A DNA stretch of 64,000 nt from Nocardia sp. MH4 (GCF_019266065.1 NZ_LPNR01000104.1:1-64000); one strand, 5' to 3'; shown: positions 34,184-43,775, counted from the stretch's first letter. The notes: generated by a model from the letters alone, not told the origin. Numbers and translations are program-made.

Positions 34184-34621
34184 TCACTCCGGGGTGGCTT
34201 CGTGACCGGGATGGCCGTGGGTGCGACGGGCTTCTTTCATCTCGGCCTCGTAGAGGTGAGTGCGCCCGTCGACGAGTTCGCCGCGGATCTCGCGTTCGAT
34301 GCGCCGGAACTGCGCGTAGTAGCCCTCGTCGTATTCCTCGACGATCTGGAAAGTCCAGCGGCCGGGCAGGACGTTGCGGCCCACCAACTCGGTGGCCAGC
34401 TTCTCGGCGAGGTGGACGTGCCCGGCCTCGCGCAGCATGTCCACGGCCGCACCGAGCGCGAGATCGGCGCCGCCGGTGAGCTGGTGGAAGCTGTAGAGGT
34501 GTCCGCGGGCACGTTCGGTGGTCTCCAACGCCTCGGACAGTTTTCCGACGGCCGCCACGGTCGCGGTGTCGACGCCGGCGGGCCGCTGGTGACGCTGGGC
34601 AGGCTGAGTGTTGTCGGTCAT
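34184..34621 (-). CDS. conserved hypothetical actinobacterial protein, 145 aa
   Basis: The soluble all-helical protein has AVGKLSEALETTERARGHLY, FHQLTGGADLALGAAVDMLR then HVHLAEKLATELVGRNVLPG, RWTFQIVEEYDEGYYAQFRR and a His-rich tail. The GRWTFQIVEEYDEGYY segment is a distinctive conserved patch seen in uncharacterised actinobacterial proteins. No catalytic motif is visible. It starts at ATG and is divergent from the SPW protein. Confidence 0.7.
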   Translation of the reverse strand: MTDNTQPAQRHQRPAGVDTATVAAVGKLSEALETTERARGHLYSFHQLTGGADLALGAAVDMLREAGHVHLAEKLATELVGRNVLPGRWTFQIVEEYDEGYYAQFRRIEREIRGELVDGRTHLYEAEMKEARRTHGHPGHEATPE

Positions 34622-34711
34622 GTTCCGAGGCTATCGCCGGTGGCGAGCTGCGTATCCCGTCCGGCAGGGGGTATTGGCGAGGTATCCCTGTTGTCGATGA
34701 TCGGAGGCACC

Positions 34712-35335
34712 ATGAATTACATCGACGAGAACGACTCGGGCGGCAGCCGCGTGCGGATTCCCCGCAGTCGTGGCGCTGTGGGCGGGCTGGCGGTTCTGCT
34801 GCTCGGTGTGTGGGGCGCGCTCATACCCTTCCTCGGACCGTACTTCGATTTCGCGTTCACCCCGGACGATCCCTGGGCGTGGACTTCGGCGCGGGGCTGG
34901 CTGGAGGTGCTGCCCGGTGTGGTCGCGATCGTCGGCGGGCTGCTCATGCTGATGAGCAGGAACCGGGTGGTGGCCAGTGCCGGTGGCTGGCTGGCCGTGG
35001 CAGCCGGTACGTGGTTCGTGATCGGGCCGTTCCTCGCCGATCTACTCCGGCTCGGCGATCTGGGCGAACCCGTGGCCACCGGCGATCTGAAACGCGCGCT
35101 GCTGCACCTGACGTACTTCTACGGGCTCGGCGCGCTGATCCTGTTCTTTGCCGCCACCTCGCTGGGCCGGCTGTCGGTGCGCAGCGCGCGTGACATCGCG
35201 TTCGCGCGCCGGGAAGCGGTCGTGGGGGCCGGTGGTGATCGTGTCGTCGTCGACGATCAGGTGGTCGTCCCCGACGACACGGCCACGCCCGAACCGCACC
35301 TGCGCAAGCCCGACGTACGCCATCGCCCGGTGTGA
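34712..35335 (+). CDS. SPW-repeat membrane protein
   Basis: The 207-residue protein has four helices arranged as two SPW-like units: LAVLLLGVWGALIPFLGPYF with the first and GWLAVAAGTWFVIGPFLADL with the second, the pattern WxxxxPF/LxP of the SPW family. The C-terminal cytoplasmic tail is acidic, then Arg/His-rich. The function is unknown. GGAGG stands just upstream of the ATG. Confidence 0.75.
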   Translation: MNYIDENDSGGSRVRIPRSRGAVGGLAVLLLGVWGALIPFLGPYFDFAFTPDDPWAWTSARGWLEVLPGVVAIVGGLLMLMSRNRVVASAGGWLAVAAGTWFVIGPFLADLLRLGDLGEPVATGDLKRALLHLTYFYGLGALILFFAATSLGRLSVRSARDIAFARREAVVGAGGDRVVVDDQVVVPDDTATPEPHLRKPDVRHRPV

Positions 35336-35368
35336 CCATCGCGAGCACCGACCCCGCACCCGCGTGGG

Positions 35369-35923
35369 TCAGTGCTCGCCCTCGGCGAACTCCTCGACGA
35401 TCTTGGCGCAGAAGGCGGGCAGGTCGTCGGGGTGGCGGCTGGAGACCAGGCCGTTGTCGGTGACCACCGCTTCGTCGACGACCGTGCCGCCCGCATTGCG
35501 GATGTCGGTGCGGACACTCGGGTAGGAGGTGAGCGTGCGGCCGCGCACGGCATCGGCTTCGACCAGCGTCCACGGTCCGTGGCAGATCACGCCGATCGGT
35601 TTGCCCGTGGCGACGAACTCCTTGACGAAACCGACCGCGGCGGCGTCCTGGCGCAGCTTGTCCGGGTTGGTGGTCCCGCCGGGCAACAGCAGGGCGTCGT
35701 AGTCGTCCGGGCTCGCCTCGGCGACTGTGCGGTCGACCGGGAAGGTGTCACCGGGTTCGACATCGTGGTTCATCGCCTGGACCGTGCCGGAGCGCAGGGA
35801 CAGCAGTTCGGTGGTGGCGCCGGCGCCCTCGACCGCGGCGCGCGGCTGGACGAGCTCCACCTGCTCCACACCGTCGGTGGCGAGGATGGCGACGTGCTTT
35901 CCGGTCAGTGCGTGCTGGGACAT
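35369..35923 (-). CDS. DJ-1/PfpI-family class-I glutamine amidotransferase-like protein
   Basis: The 184-residue protein has the PfpI/YhbO pattern: HVAILATDGVEQVELVQPRA at the start, DALLLPGGTTNPDKLRQD in the middle and the nucleophile elbow GVICHGPWTLVEADAVRGR (Cys-His-Gly), with a late DDLPAFCAKIVEEF. Members act as deglycases, chaperones or proteases in carbonyl and oxidative stress. Two adjacent ATGs follow GAGGAG; the second has the better spacing. Confidence 0.9.
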   Translation of the reverse strand: MSQHALTGKHVAILATDGVEQVELVQPRAAVEGAGATTELLSLRSGTVQAMNHDVEPGDTFPVDRTVAEASPDDYDALLLPGGTTNPDKLRQDAAAVGFVKEFVATGKPIGVICHGPWTLVEADAVRGRTLTSYPSVRTDIRNAGGTVVDEAVVTDNGLVSSRHPDDLPAFCAKIVEEFAEGEH

Positions 35924-36012
35924 CATGATCTCCTCGTTCGGGGTCTGCGGGGCGCTTACCCGATTCCGCCCGGCGAAACAGCGCGGTGGGCGGCGGCCCG
36001 GTCGGGACCGGA

Positions 36013-36360
36013 TCAGCTGCTGGCGACCGCGCTCGCGCCGATACCCAGATAGACGATCATCAGAACGAACAGGAACCATCCGGCGCCCTGCCAGAAGGGC
36101 CAGCGTCGTCCCCGCCGCCATTCCACATAGGTCCGCACGAAGGCGCCCACCCCGCCCGCGAGCAGGATCACGGTGGGCCCGAGCAGCACCGCGGTCTCGG
36201 CCGCCGAATCGCACAGCGCGGTAGCGGCGTCGGCACAGGCCGCCCGGCCGCCGGCCCAGATCGCGGCGACCACGGCGGTCAGCGCCGCGAGCGCGATCAC
36301 GACGATCGAGTAGAACAGCGCCTGCCTACCGACTCGGCTGTCGGTATCGACCATGACCAT
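36013..36360 (-). CDS. small two- to three-helix membrane protein
   Basis: The 115-residue protein has a hydrophobic segment LFYSIVVIALAALTAVVAAI, a second around LLGPTVILLAGGVGAFV and a third, WFLFVLMIVYLGIGASAVAS. Between the first two are two cysteines (AACADAATALCDSA), possibly a disulfide outside the membrane. An Arg/Trp patch (WRRGRRWPFW) precedes the third helix. AAGGGTGAGG precedes the start. No family is recognised. Confidence 0.65.
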   Translation of the reverse strand: MVMVDTDSRVGRQALFYSIVVIALAALTAVVAAIWAGGRAACADAATALCDSAAETAVLLGPTVILLAGGVGAFVRTYVEWRRGRRWPFWQGAGWFLFVLMIVYLGIGASAVASS

Positions 36361-36646
36361 CACCTCACCCTTCGGGTTACCGAGGATGGGCATGCCAAAC
36401 ATGACGGGGCCCTGAGCGGTGCGTGCGCGCTCGGTCCATCGGCGCCTGGATGCTCTCGGGCGCAGCGGGAGTCGCCCGCTGGCGACCGGAGGGCGTTGGC
36501 GCAGCCGCGTCAGGTCGAACAGCGGACCGCTCGGGTACGATCAACGCGGTCGGCGGAGCTACCGGGTGGACCCGCAGACGACTCCAGGGCGCGAGTGCGG
36601 GTTCCCGTGGTGCCGCCGGCGATACCGACCGCGGAGGCCTTCCCCG

Positions 36647-37228
36647 ATGACCGAGCATCCTGGCGCTTTCCCCGCCATGCCTCCGGTGACGAGTGCAGAA
36701 ATCGTGATTCGACGCTCGCCTCTACGGTGGTTCTGGTCGGTCTCGGCACTGGTGGCGTGCGGGGCCCTGCTCTGGGGATGTGCCAACGTCCTGGTCATCT
36801 CGCAGCTGGACACGGATCTGTCCGCTGCGGAGTCGCAACGACTCATGGAACGGCGCCGGATACAGATTCCCGACTCGTTCGAATTCGTCGGCATGCGGCG
36901 CTTCGGCTGTCCGCCCCTGGCAGGGATGTGCGGCTATGTCGGCAGCTATGTCGCGCCGGCGGAACAACTCCCGGACTACCGGTCGATGTACACAGATCCC
37001 ACGCATCGCCAACCGCTGCGCCCGGTGACCTGCGCCGAGTTGAAGAAGCAATTGGGTTTCGACCCGGCGACGAGGACAGGCGACAACGACTGGAAGTTCG
37101 ACTGTACGAACGCGATCGATCTGTTCGCCAGCCTCCCCTATGGCGACGAGGTGCACGGCTACCCCACGCTCACCATCGCTCGTGACGCACAATTCGCCAC
37201 GATCTACTACTACACGCGGCCGAGCTGA
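36647..37228 (+). CDS. single-pass membrane protein with extracytoplasmic domain
   Basis: The 193-residue protein has one helix (WFWSVSALVACGALLWGCAN, about residues 28-47) and an extracytoplasmic domain of about 140 residues. That domain carries four cysteines (FGCPPLAGMCGY, VTCAELK, FDCTNAI) that could form two disulfides. It is rich in Tyr (YVGSYVAPAEQ, TIYYYTRPS). No family is recognised. GGAGG lies ten bases before the ATG. A strong hairpin follows. Confidence 0.7.
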   Translation: MTEHPGAFPAMPPVTSAEIVIRRSPLRWFWSVSALVACGALLWGCANVLVISQLDTDLSAAESQRLMERRRIQIPDSFEFVGMRRFGCPPLAGMCGYVGSYVAPAEQLPDYRSMYTDPTHRQPLRPVTCAELKKQLGFDPATRTGDNDWKFDCTNAIDLFASLPYGDEVHGYPTLTIARDAQFATIYYYTRPS

Positions 37229-37243
37229 CCGTCTCGTGGGGCG

Positions 37244-37281
37244 AACGCGCCCCGCTGCTGGGTTGTTGAACGGGGCGCGTT
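37244..37281 (+). terminator. terminator after the membrane-anchored protein gene
   Basis: AACGCGCCCCG (37244-37254) pairs exactly with CGGGGCGCGTT (37271-37281) around a 16-base loop, beginning 16 bases after the stop codon at 37228. The rest of the region up to 37555 has no supported gene. Confidence 0.65.
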
Positions 37282-37555
37282 CTCGATCGGCGATCCGCCC
37301 GGGCGGTCGCGACGACCTACGGCCGCGATACCCCCACCCGGCCGCACCACACGTCGAGAACCGATAAAGTTCGTCAAGGCAATCAACGGCGGCAAACGGC
37401 CACCTGTACCTGCGCGAACAGCCACAAGTGAGTCACGATCGATTGCCTGCTCCAAGCCGATGTGCTGAAATGGGGATTACCGGCCGGCCTTGACATCGCA
37501 CCAGGGCCGGACGGGCGGTAGCAGGTCTGCCGGTGCCGAAGAATTCGAGAAATCG

Positions 37556-38098
37556 ATGAACACGTCCCGCCATTCACGCCACTGGTTGAAGTCGACGCCC
37601 GCCGATCCGGTCGGCGCGGGCCGACGGTTGCACGCCGAGACCGAACCGTGCGGGCACACCACTGTGCTGGCGGTGCGCGGCAGCATCGACGCCTATACCC
37701 TGACCCGTTGGCAGCGGCTGCTGCATTCGACGATCAGCGCCACCTCCGCCGACGGCGGCAGATATCTCATCGTCGACCTCACCGATGTCGAGTTCCTGTC
37801 GTTGCGCGCGGTCCTGACGATGGCCGAGTGCACCGGGTACGCGCGCCGACGAGGTGTGGCGGTGAGCGTGGTCGACGCACACCCGTATGCGATGGCGGGC
37901 CGGGTCACCGAGATCGCCGGGCTGAGCCAGTGGCTGCCGGTCTATCCCGAATTCGTTGCCGCGTTGGCCGCGACCAAGACCGATGCGCCTCCGCTGGCGC
38001 AGAGCATCAGCGGTAGCCACCACCCTGGGCATTCGCAAGGACGGACGCGGCGACGACGACGGCCGTGGTTCACCTCCACCCCGACCGCCCGCTCTTGA
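37556..38098 (+). CDS. STAS-domain protein (anti-anti-sigma factor type)
   Basis: The 180-residue protein has a STAS domain in residues ~25-130: TTVLAVRGSIDAYTLTRWQR, RYLIVDLTDVEFLSLRAVLT and MAECTGYARRRGVAVSVVD. Anti-anti-sigma factors carry a phosphorylatable Ser/Thr after the conserved DLxxVxFLDSxGL strand; here it reads VEFLSLRAVL, with a Ser four positions on. The last ~35 residues are Arg/Pro-rich and may be an artefactual extension. The role is regulation of a sigma-factor cascade; no cognate anti-sigma kinase is next to it. Confidence 0.8.
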   Translation: MNTSRHSRHWLKSTPADPVGAGRRLHAETEPCGHTTVLAVRGSIDAYTLTRWQRLLHSTISATSADGGRYLIVDLTDVEFLSLRAVLTMAECTGYARRRGVAVSVVDAHPYAMAGRVTEIAGLSQWLPVYPEFVAALAATKTDAPPLAQSISGSHHPGHSQGRTRRRRRPWFTSTPTARS

Positions 38099-38136
38099 AG
38101 CCGCTTCGCCCGCTCTTCCCGCAATCGAGAACCGTC

Positions 38137-38382
38137 ATGTCCCGTGAGCTCGACCATCGACCAGCGCAGTTGGACCACCCGGCCCCCTTCGGCGATGCCT
38201 CGTTCGTGTCCTGGCCTGATCCCAGCCCACTGCAATCGTGGTGGGACCAGGTCATGGGCGACCACGTCATCCCGACCGCGGGCTCCACCCGCAGGCGCGG
38301 ACACAAGGCGGCCCCTGCCGGAACGCCGCCCGCCGATACCGGTGTCGCGTCGCGCAGAGTTCGCCACTCGAGGTACAGCTAG
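38137..38382 (+). CDS. small hypothetical protein, 81 aa
   Basis: A short frame reads MSRELDHRPAQLDHPAPFGD, DASFVSWPDPSPLQSWWDQV and then an Arg/Gly-rich end. The first half is acidic with Trp residues and looks genuinely coded; the second half does not. There is no strong ribosome site, so coding status is uncertain. Confidence 0.35.
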   Translation: MSRELDHRPAQLDHPAPFGDASFVSWPDPSPLQSWWDQVMGDHVIPTAGSTRRRGHKAAPAGTPPADTGVASRRVRHSRYS

Positions 38383-38486
38383 CCTTGATCCTGTGAGCCG
38401 GCAGCGTCGGCACCGATGCTGCCGACCCGACGGCCCCCGCGGCCGCCGAGGGGCAGGTGCGTTTTCGTGACGACGGGAGAAGCACG

Positions 38487-39140
38487 ATGAGCATGTCGGT
38501 AGCGTCGCTCGGGCATTCGACGGTGCGGCTGGCGGGGCCAGACGGTGTGGTCGTGATCGACCCGGGGGTCTTGGCGCCACCGGCGGCCTTCGAGGACGTG
38601 GCGGCCTACCTGATCACCCATGATCACGACGACCACGTCGACGGCGGACGCATCGCCTCGGCGCTGGCCGCACAGCCGAGCGCCCGGGTGCTGGCTCCGC
38701 AGGTGGTGATCGACAAGCTGCTCGCCGCCGGCGTCGAGGCCGGGCAGCTCGAAACAGCTACAGCGGACACCGTTTTCGAGGTCGCGGGCTTCGCGGTCCG
38801 GGCGGTGGTGGGTGAGCACGCCGCGATCTATCCGACCCTGCCGGATTCACCCAACGTCGCCTACCTGATCGACCGCCGGATTCTGCATCCCGGTGACGCC
38901 TTCCCCGCGCTGCCCGACGGTACCGCGCTCGATGTGCTGTTCCTGCCGGTGAGTGGGCCGTGGATGCGGTACGCCGATGCCGTGGACTATGTCGCCGAGA
39001 CCCGGCCGGACCTGGTCGTCCCCATCCATGACGGCGACCTCAACGACATCGGCCGCACCCTGACCGACCAGCTGGCCGGCCTGCTGCCCGAGACGGTGCG
39101 CTACCAGCGCCTCGACGTCGGCGTGCCTGTCACGGTCTGA
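38487..39140 (+). CDS. metallo-beta-lactamase-fold hydrolase
   Basis: The 217-residue protein has the MBL metal motif THDHDDHVDGG (HxHxDH) after an N-terminal SLGHSTVRLAGPDGVVVIDP. Later ligands are in HPGDAFP and the final VVPIHDGD. The short length and the form resemble the UlaG-like/YtnP small MBL proteins that cut phosphodiester or lactone bonds in small metabolites. GGGAGAAGC precedes the ATG. The substrate is unknown. Confidence 0.88.
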   Translation: MSMSVASLGHSTVRLAGPDGVVVIDPGVLAPPAAFEDVAAYLITHDHDDHVDGGRIASALAAQPSARVLAPQVVIDKLLAAGVEAGQLETATADTVFEVAGFAVRAVVGEHAAIYPTLPDSPNVAYLIDRRILHPGDAFPALPDGTALDVLFLPVSGPWMRYADAVDYVAETRPDLVVPIHDGDLNDIGRTLTDQLAGLLPETVRYQRLDVGVPVTV

Positions 39141-39249
39141 GGCGCTCCCACGGACCGAACCAGCGTCGGGAATCGGCGACGAGGCGATCTCCTGTCGGAT
39201 TCCTCGTGAGGAGGTCCGTTCGCGGGTGGCATGAGAATGGTCCCTTTCC

Positions 39250-39477
39250 TCACCGAGCGAGTACCACTCCTACGGCGGCGACGACGAAGACCGCCACCAA
39301 CAGCACCGCCACGATGACAGCCGCCACCCCGGTCGGTGGGAAATGGCGGCTGGTGCGCGGCTCCGGCGCAGAGAGCCCCGAGGTCTGGGCGGATTCCGGC
39401 GGCGTCGATCCCGGTGGCACGCCGCCTCCCGGTTCCAGATCGGGAGTGTTGGCTGGGTCGGGGTCTGTCGAGTTCAT
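39250..39477 (-). CDS. DUF6480-like small membrane protein
   Basis: The 75-residue protein has a Pro/Glu-rich N-terminus (DLEPGGGVPPGSTPPE) then one C-terminal helix (TGVAAVIVAVLLVAVFVVAA). The LEPGGGVPPGxTPPE motif is what I remember for DUF6480, common in actinobacteria. I chose the second of two in-frame starts, following GAGGTGGGA. The function is unknown. Confidence 0.7.
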   Translation of the reverse strand: MNSTDPDPANTPDLEPGGGVPPGSTPPESAQTSGLSAPEPRTSRHFPPTGVAAVIVAVLLVAVFVVAAVGVVLAR

Positions 39478-39645
39478 TCCCACCTCTCTTCTTCGGGTTC
39501 CCTCTCCCCGCTATAGACGCTGTCGTCGTTTTCAATCGCGGAGGTAACGCCCGACGACGGCATGTTCCGGAAGGTGGAGGTCAGGCGACCGGATGTCACA
39601 CCACAGGGGGAGGCCGGGGTGTGCTGTCCGATCTAGGGTGATCGG

Positions 39646-40814
39646 GTGGTCGACGAGCGGGTCGTGGTCTGGATGCGGCAGCGGACGGCGCTGGCGGATG
39701 GGGTTTCGGCGCTGGTTCTGGGGGTGGTGTGCGCGCTGATCGGGGTGCTGGTGGGGGCCGGGGGTGCGCATTTCGGGTTCACGGTCGCGTTGCTCGTGCC
39801 GGTGGCGTTTCGCAGGCGATGGCCGGAATGGGCGGCGGTCGCCGTGGCGGTGGTGGGTTGGCGCAATGGGCGACGGTCCGGGCCACGATCGGAGCTCTGG
39901 TGGCGGACGTCGCGGTGCCGATCATGGTGTACACCCTCGCCGCGTACGGGCGGTGGTACTGGAGCCGGATCGGGCTGGCCGCGGGCCTGGGTGGGGCGAT
40001 TCTCGGGGGTTGGAGCTGGCCGCAGCTGCCGATGCCCGCGCTGGCGCATCTGATCGTCGGCGCGTTTCTGGCGAGCACGGTGGTCGCGGCCTGGCTCGGG
40101 GGCGCCTGGCAGCGATCCCGGCGAAGGGAGTTCGCGGCGCTGGCCGAACGCGCGGCATTGCTCGAGACCAATATCGAACAGCGGACCCGGCTGGCGGTGC
40201 TGTCCGAACGGACACGGATCGCACGCGACATCCACGATATTCTCGCGCACTCACTGGGGGTGATCATCGCGCAGTCCGACGGCGGCCGATACGCCGCGCA
40301 CGCGGAGCCGCAGCGGGCGATCGAGGCGTTGCAGGCCATCGGCGCTCAAGGTCGAGAGGCGCTGGTCGAGACCCGCCGAGCGATCGGAGTACTGCGTGAG
40401 GACGACGGCGGGGGACCGGATGCCATACCCGCACTGGGTATTTCGGACCTGCCCGCCCTGGTCGACGAGGTTCGTGGCGCCGGGCTGACGGTGGACCTGA
40501 CGATCGAGATGGCCGGTGCGGAGCCCGACTCCGGCGTGCATCTGGTCGTGTACCGCATCGTGCAGGAGGGGCTGACCAATATCGTCAAGCATGGGGGACC
40601 TGATGCGCGAGCCGAGATTTCGGTGCGTTCGGGCCGGGGCAGGCTGTGCGTTCGCATCGCCGACGACGGGTCCGCCACCGTTCCCGGCCCCGCCGGTTAC
40701 GGGCTGATCGGGATGCGCGAGCGGCTGGCGGCTTACGGCGGCGAACTCGAGTTCGGCCCGCGACCCGGGCGCGGCCACCTCTTGGAAGTCCGAATCCCGT
40801 GGGAGAGCCGATGA
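39646..40814 (+). pseudogene. sensor histidine kinase with a frameshift in the membrane domain
   Basis: The N-terminal membrane part (DGVSALVLGVVCALIGVLVG, FGFTVALLVPVAFRRRWPEW) is in one frame from the GTG at 39646. From about 39858 the protein continues in another (LAQWATVRATIGALVADVAV, then HisKA_3 SERTRIARDIHDILAHSLGV, the N-box RIVQEGLTNIVKHGG and the ATP lid GYGLIGMRERLAAYGG). The joint is in the GGTGGTGGGTTGG run at 39850-39860: a one-base loss, a sequencing error or a programmed -1 shift. The kinase core is intact. The stop overlaps the response-regulator start (ATGA). Confidence 0.8.
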
Positions 40815-41464
40815 TCACGGTGATGCTCGTCGAGGATCAGGTTCTCGTCCGCGCGGGCTTGCGCATGGTGGTGGACTCCCAACCCGACCTGCGTGTCGTC
40901 GGAGAGGCCGGGGACGGGTTGTCCGCACTCGCGGTAGCGGCGAGCGTCGCGCCGGATGTGGTCGTCATGGACGTCCAGCTGCCGCATCTGGACGGCATCG
41001 AGACGACCCGCCGCTTGCTGGCGACCGAACATCAGCCCAAGGTGCTGGTGCTGACGACCTACGACCTCGACGACTACGCCGTGGCCGCCGTGCGCGGCGG
41101 CGCCAGCGGGTTCCTGCTGAAAGACGCTCCGCCGGAAGACTTTCTGGCCGCGATCCGCACCGTGCACGCCGGTGATGCCGTGCTGGCCGCCTCCACCACC
41201 CGCCGCCTGCTCGACCGCCTCGCCCCGCCGGTCAACCTGGCCGCCCGCCGCCAGGTCGGCGTCCTCACCCAGCGTGAGACCGAGGTGCTGCGGGTCATGG
41301 CCCGTGGTCTGTCCAATGCCGAGATCGCGGCGACGCTGGCCGTCGGGGCGGGCACGGTGAAGACCCATGTCCGCCACATCCTCGGCAAGCTCGGTGTGCG
41401 CGACCGGGTCCAGGCAGTGATTCTCGCCCACGAGGCCGGACTCGGGTCCGGCTCCGTCGGCTGA
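40811..41464 (+). CDS. NarL/LuxR-type response regulator
   Basis: The 217-residue protein has receiver residues in MLVEDQVLV, Asp54 in VVMDVQLPHLDG, Thr in LVLTTYDLDDY and Lys in FLLKDAPPEDF. The LuxR helix-turn-helix is LTQRETEVLRVMARGLSNAE then AVGAGTVKTHVRHILGKLG. It resembles the 6111 regulator but is a distinct system. If the kinase frameshift is real, this regulator may be an orphan or be served by another kinase. Confidence 0.92.
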   Translation: MITVMLVEDQVLVRAGLRMVVDSQPDLRVVGEAGDGLSALAVAASVAPDVVVMDVQLPHLDGIETTRRLLATEHQPKVLVLTTYDLDDYAVAAVRGGASGFLLKDAPPEDFLAAIRTVHAGDAVLAASTTRRLLDRLAPPVNLAARRQVGVLTQRETEVLRVMARGLSNAEIAATLAVGAGTVKTHVRHILGKLGVRDRVQAVILAHEAGLGSGSVG

Positions 41465-41476
41465 ATCAGCGCAGGG

Positions 41477-43033
41477 CTACCGATCCCGCGCGCAGTGGGA
41501 GTCGGTGGCAGGCAGGGTGCCGTCCAACAGGTACCCCTCGACAGCGTTGTCGATGCACGCCGAGCGATCGAACAGGTAGACCCCGTGGCGGAAGGCGTTG
41601 TCCAAGGTGAGCGCGCGGGCCGCCGGGAGTGCCTGGCGCATCGCGCGTTGTCCGGCGACGGGGGCGACCGGGTCGCCCTCGGCGCCGACGAGCAAGGCGG
41701 GCGATCGGTTTCCGATGGTGGTCGCGGGCTCGACGGGGCTCACCGGCCACAGCGGGCAGGGGGTGACGCGGCGGGCGAGGGCCCCGAACATCGGCTCCGC
41801 GGCGCGGTGGCTCTCGATATCGGCGTAGGTGTCCTCGATGTCGCGGGCGGCGCGGTCGGCGCATTGATTGGCGACCGTCGCGCTGAAACCGAATGCGGGC
41901 AGCACCGTCGAGTCGGCGTACAGCGCGAGTTTGGCCGCCAAGCCGGCGGGCGGGTCGACGGGGTGACCGAGGGTCGCGTCGGACAGCGCCCGCAGTTGGG
42001 CGCTGAAGTCGGTGTAGGACGTGTCGGAGTCGTCGACGGTGAGCAGCAGGCCCGCGACCATGTCCGCGGTGATGGTGACCTCGGCGATGCCGACCGGCAC
42101 GGTCGAGATCGCGTCGAACATCGCGTCGATCGCCGCGAGCACCGCCTCCGGGGTTGTGCCCCAGGCGAGTTCGGCATCGCGGCCGGCAGCCCAGCGTGCC
42201 CAATCCGCGAGCGCCGCCGCGGCGGCCGGTGCGGTGGCGCGGGTCAGGTCCGGGCCCGGCGCACCGGGATCGAGGCTGCTGTCGAGGACGAACCGATCGG
42301 CGTGCTCCCCGAACATCTGGAGATAGACGGCGCCCAGGTACGTGCCCCACGACCAGCCGAGATACGAGATCTTCGGTACTTCCAGCAGCGTCCGGAGCAG
42401 GTCCATATCGCGTGCCATCGCCCGGGTCGAGGCGTGCGGCAGCAGCTCTCGCTGCGGTTCGCACAGGCGAGCGAGCTCGCGCGCCTGTGCGACGGTGCGG
42501 TCGAACCCCGGCCGGTCCGCCGGCGCGGTCTGCGCGAGACCGAGATAGGCGCTCGTGGACCAACCGCATTCCAGCGGTGATGCGGCGCCGAAGAACCGGG
42601 GATCCATGCCGATCAGGTCGTAGCGCTCCGCGAGGGCCGCCGTTGCCGGATGACCACCCTCGGGCCCGTCGACGAGCATCGATACCCCGTCCCGTGACGG
42701 TCCCGGTCCGCCGGTCTGCACCACCAGGGTGCCGAGCCGGTGCGCGGGGTCGGACGCGGGTCGGCGCGCTACCGCGATCGTGATCTTCCGACCCGTGGGA
42801 TCGGCGTAGTCCAGCGGTGCCTGGAACTCTCCGCACAGTGCTCCCGCCGCGGCCAGTCGGGCACCGACCGTGTCCTGTGCGCTGGTGCGGCAATCGTGCC
42901 AGTCGATGATGTGATCGGGGCTTCCCGACGCGGCCGGCTGGGGATTGCAACCGGTCAGCATCACCGTGGAGACGAGCACCGAGACTGCCGATGCCATTGT
43001 TTTCCAGTAGCGGTCGATCCTGATTTCGTTCAT
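41477..43033 (-). CDS. TAP-like alpha/beta hydrolase lipoprotein
   Basis: The 518-residue protein has a lipoprotein signal (SVLVSTVMLTGCNP, lipobox LTGC with Cys29). The serine-hydrolase triad is Ser in LGWSWGTYLGAVY (nucleophile elbow GWSWG), Asp in LVGAEGDPVAPVAG and His in NAFRHGVYLFD. GGPGPSRDG forms the oxyanion region. The arrangement with a C-terminal TAP-like domain matches secreted tripeptidyl-aminopeptidase-like hydrolases of actinomycetes. Export as a lipoprotein suggests a surface-exposed peptidase or esterase. No strong ribosome site is seen. Confidence 0.9.
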   Translation of the reverse strand: MNEIRIDRYWKTMASAVSVLVSTVMLTGCNPQPAASGSPDHIIDWHDCRTSAQDTVGARLAAAGALCGEFQAPLDYADPTGRKITIAVARRPASDPAHRLGTLVVQTGGPGPSRDGVSMLVDGPEGGHPATAALAERYDLIGMDPRFFGAASPLECGWSTSAYLGLAQTAPADRPGFDRTVAQARELARLCEPQRELLPHASTRAMARDMDLLRTLLEVPKISYLGWSWGTYLGAVYLQMFGEHADRFVLDSSLDPGAPGPDLTRATAPAAAAALADWARWAAGRDAELAWGTTPEAVLAAIDAMFDAISTVPVGIAEVTITADMVAGLLLTVDDSDTSYTDFSAQLRALSDATLGHPVDPPAGLAAKLALYADSTVLPAFGFSATVANQCADRAARDIEDTYADIESHRAAEPMFGALARRVTPCPLWPVSPVEPATTIGNRSPALLVGAEGDPVAPVAGQRAMRQALPAARALTLDNAFRHGVYLFDRSACIDNAVEGYLLDGTLPATDSHCARDR

Positions 43034-43242
43034 GGCAGTCGACGTTAGGAAGCGGCGTGGCCGCCGGCATCTACCCGGCGAACGACTGTGGACTCCGTCG
43101 CTGGGGATACCTGGCCATCGGTGGTGCGATTCGCCCTGGACGCTCTGGCGTATGCGGTCTGTCGATTTTCCGGGCTCCCATTCGACCTAGGAAAAGACGG
43201 CCGGCGGCAGGGCCGGACAACCTACCCGAATGAGGATGCGAA

Positions 43243-43659
43243 ATGACTGGCAACGATCTCGATATACTGCTCGGCGCGTGGGAACTGACCGGGCGTAGCC
43301 ACGCCGCGGATCACGACGACATCACCGGGACTCTCACCGCGACCCGCCTCCTGGACGGCGGGCTCTTGCAACTCGACGGCCGCATGCTGGTCGGGAACAC
43401 CGAGATCCACAGCCTGGAATTGATCTGGCCGGACGACACCGGCTCGGGTTTCGCCGCGCACGTGTATTCCGGTTCCGGCGCCCCGCTGAATTACCGGTGG
43501 AGCCGTCGGGGTGACACGATCGTGCATGCCGGACTCGGCATGACCTACACCGGCACCATCAGCACCGACGGTGCCACGATCACCGGTACCTGGCTGCCCG
43601 ACCCGGACCGTCCGGACATGGCCGAGGCTGCCTATGACGCCACGATGCGCCGGATCTGA
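43243..43659 (+). CDS. hypothetical protein, 138 aa
   Basis: The soluble beta-rich protein reads LDILLGAWELTGRSHAADHD then TGTLTATRLLDGGLLQLDGR, IHSLELIWPDDTGSGFAAHV and TYTGTISTDGATITGTW. The early LLGAWxLTGR and the late TITGTW repeats resemble the DUF1579/lipocalin-like fold, but I would not assign a family. GAGGATGCG precedes the ATG. Confidence 0.7.
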   Translation: MTGNDLDILLGAWELTGRSHAADHDDITGTLTATRLLDGGLLQLDGRMLVGNTEIHSLELIWPDDTGSGFAAHVYSGSGAPLNYRWSRRGDTIVHAGLGMTYTGTISTDGATITGTWLPDPDRPDMAEAAYDATMRRI

Positions 43660-43775
43660 ACCGGCCGTGCCCGATCTGGTTCGCTGAATTCATCGACTCG
43701 AAACACCGCGGGTTGTTCCGGGAAACAGCGCTTCTCGATGCTGTGCCGGAATCCCGTCGGATAAGAGGTACGAAT

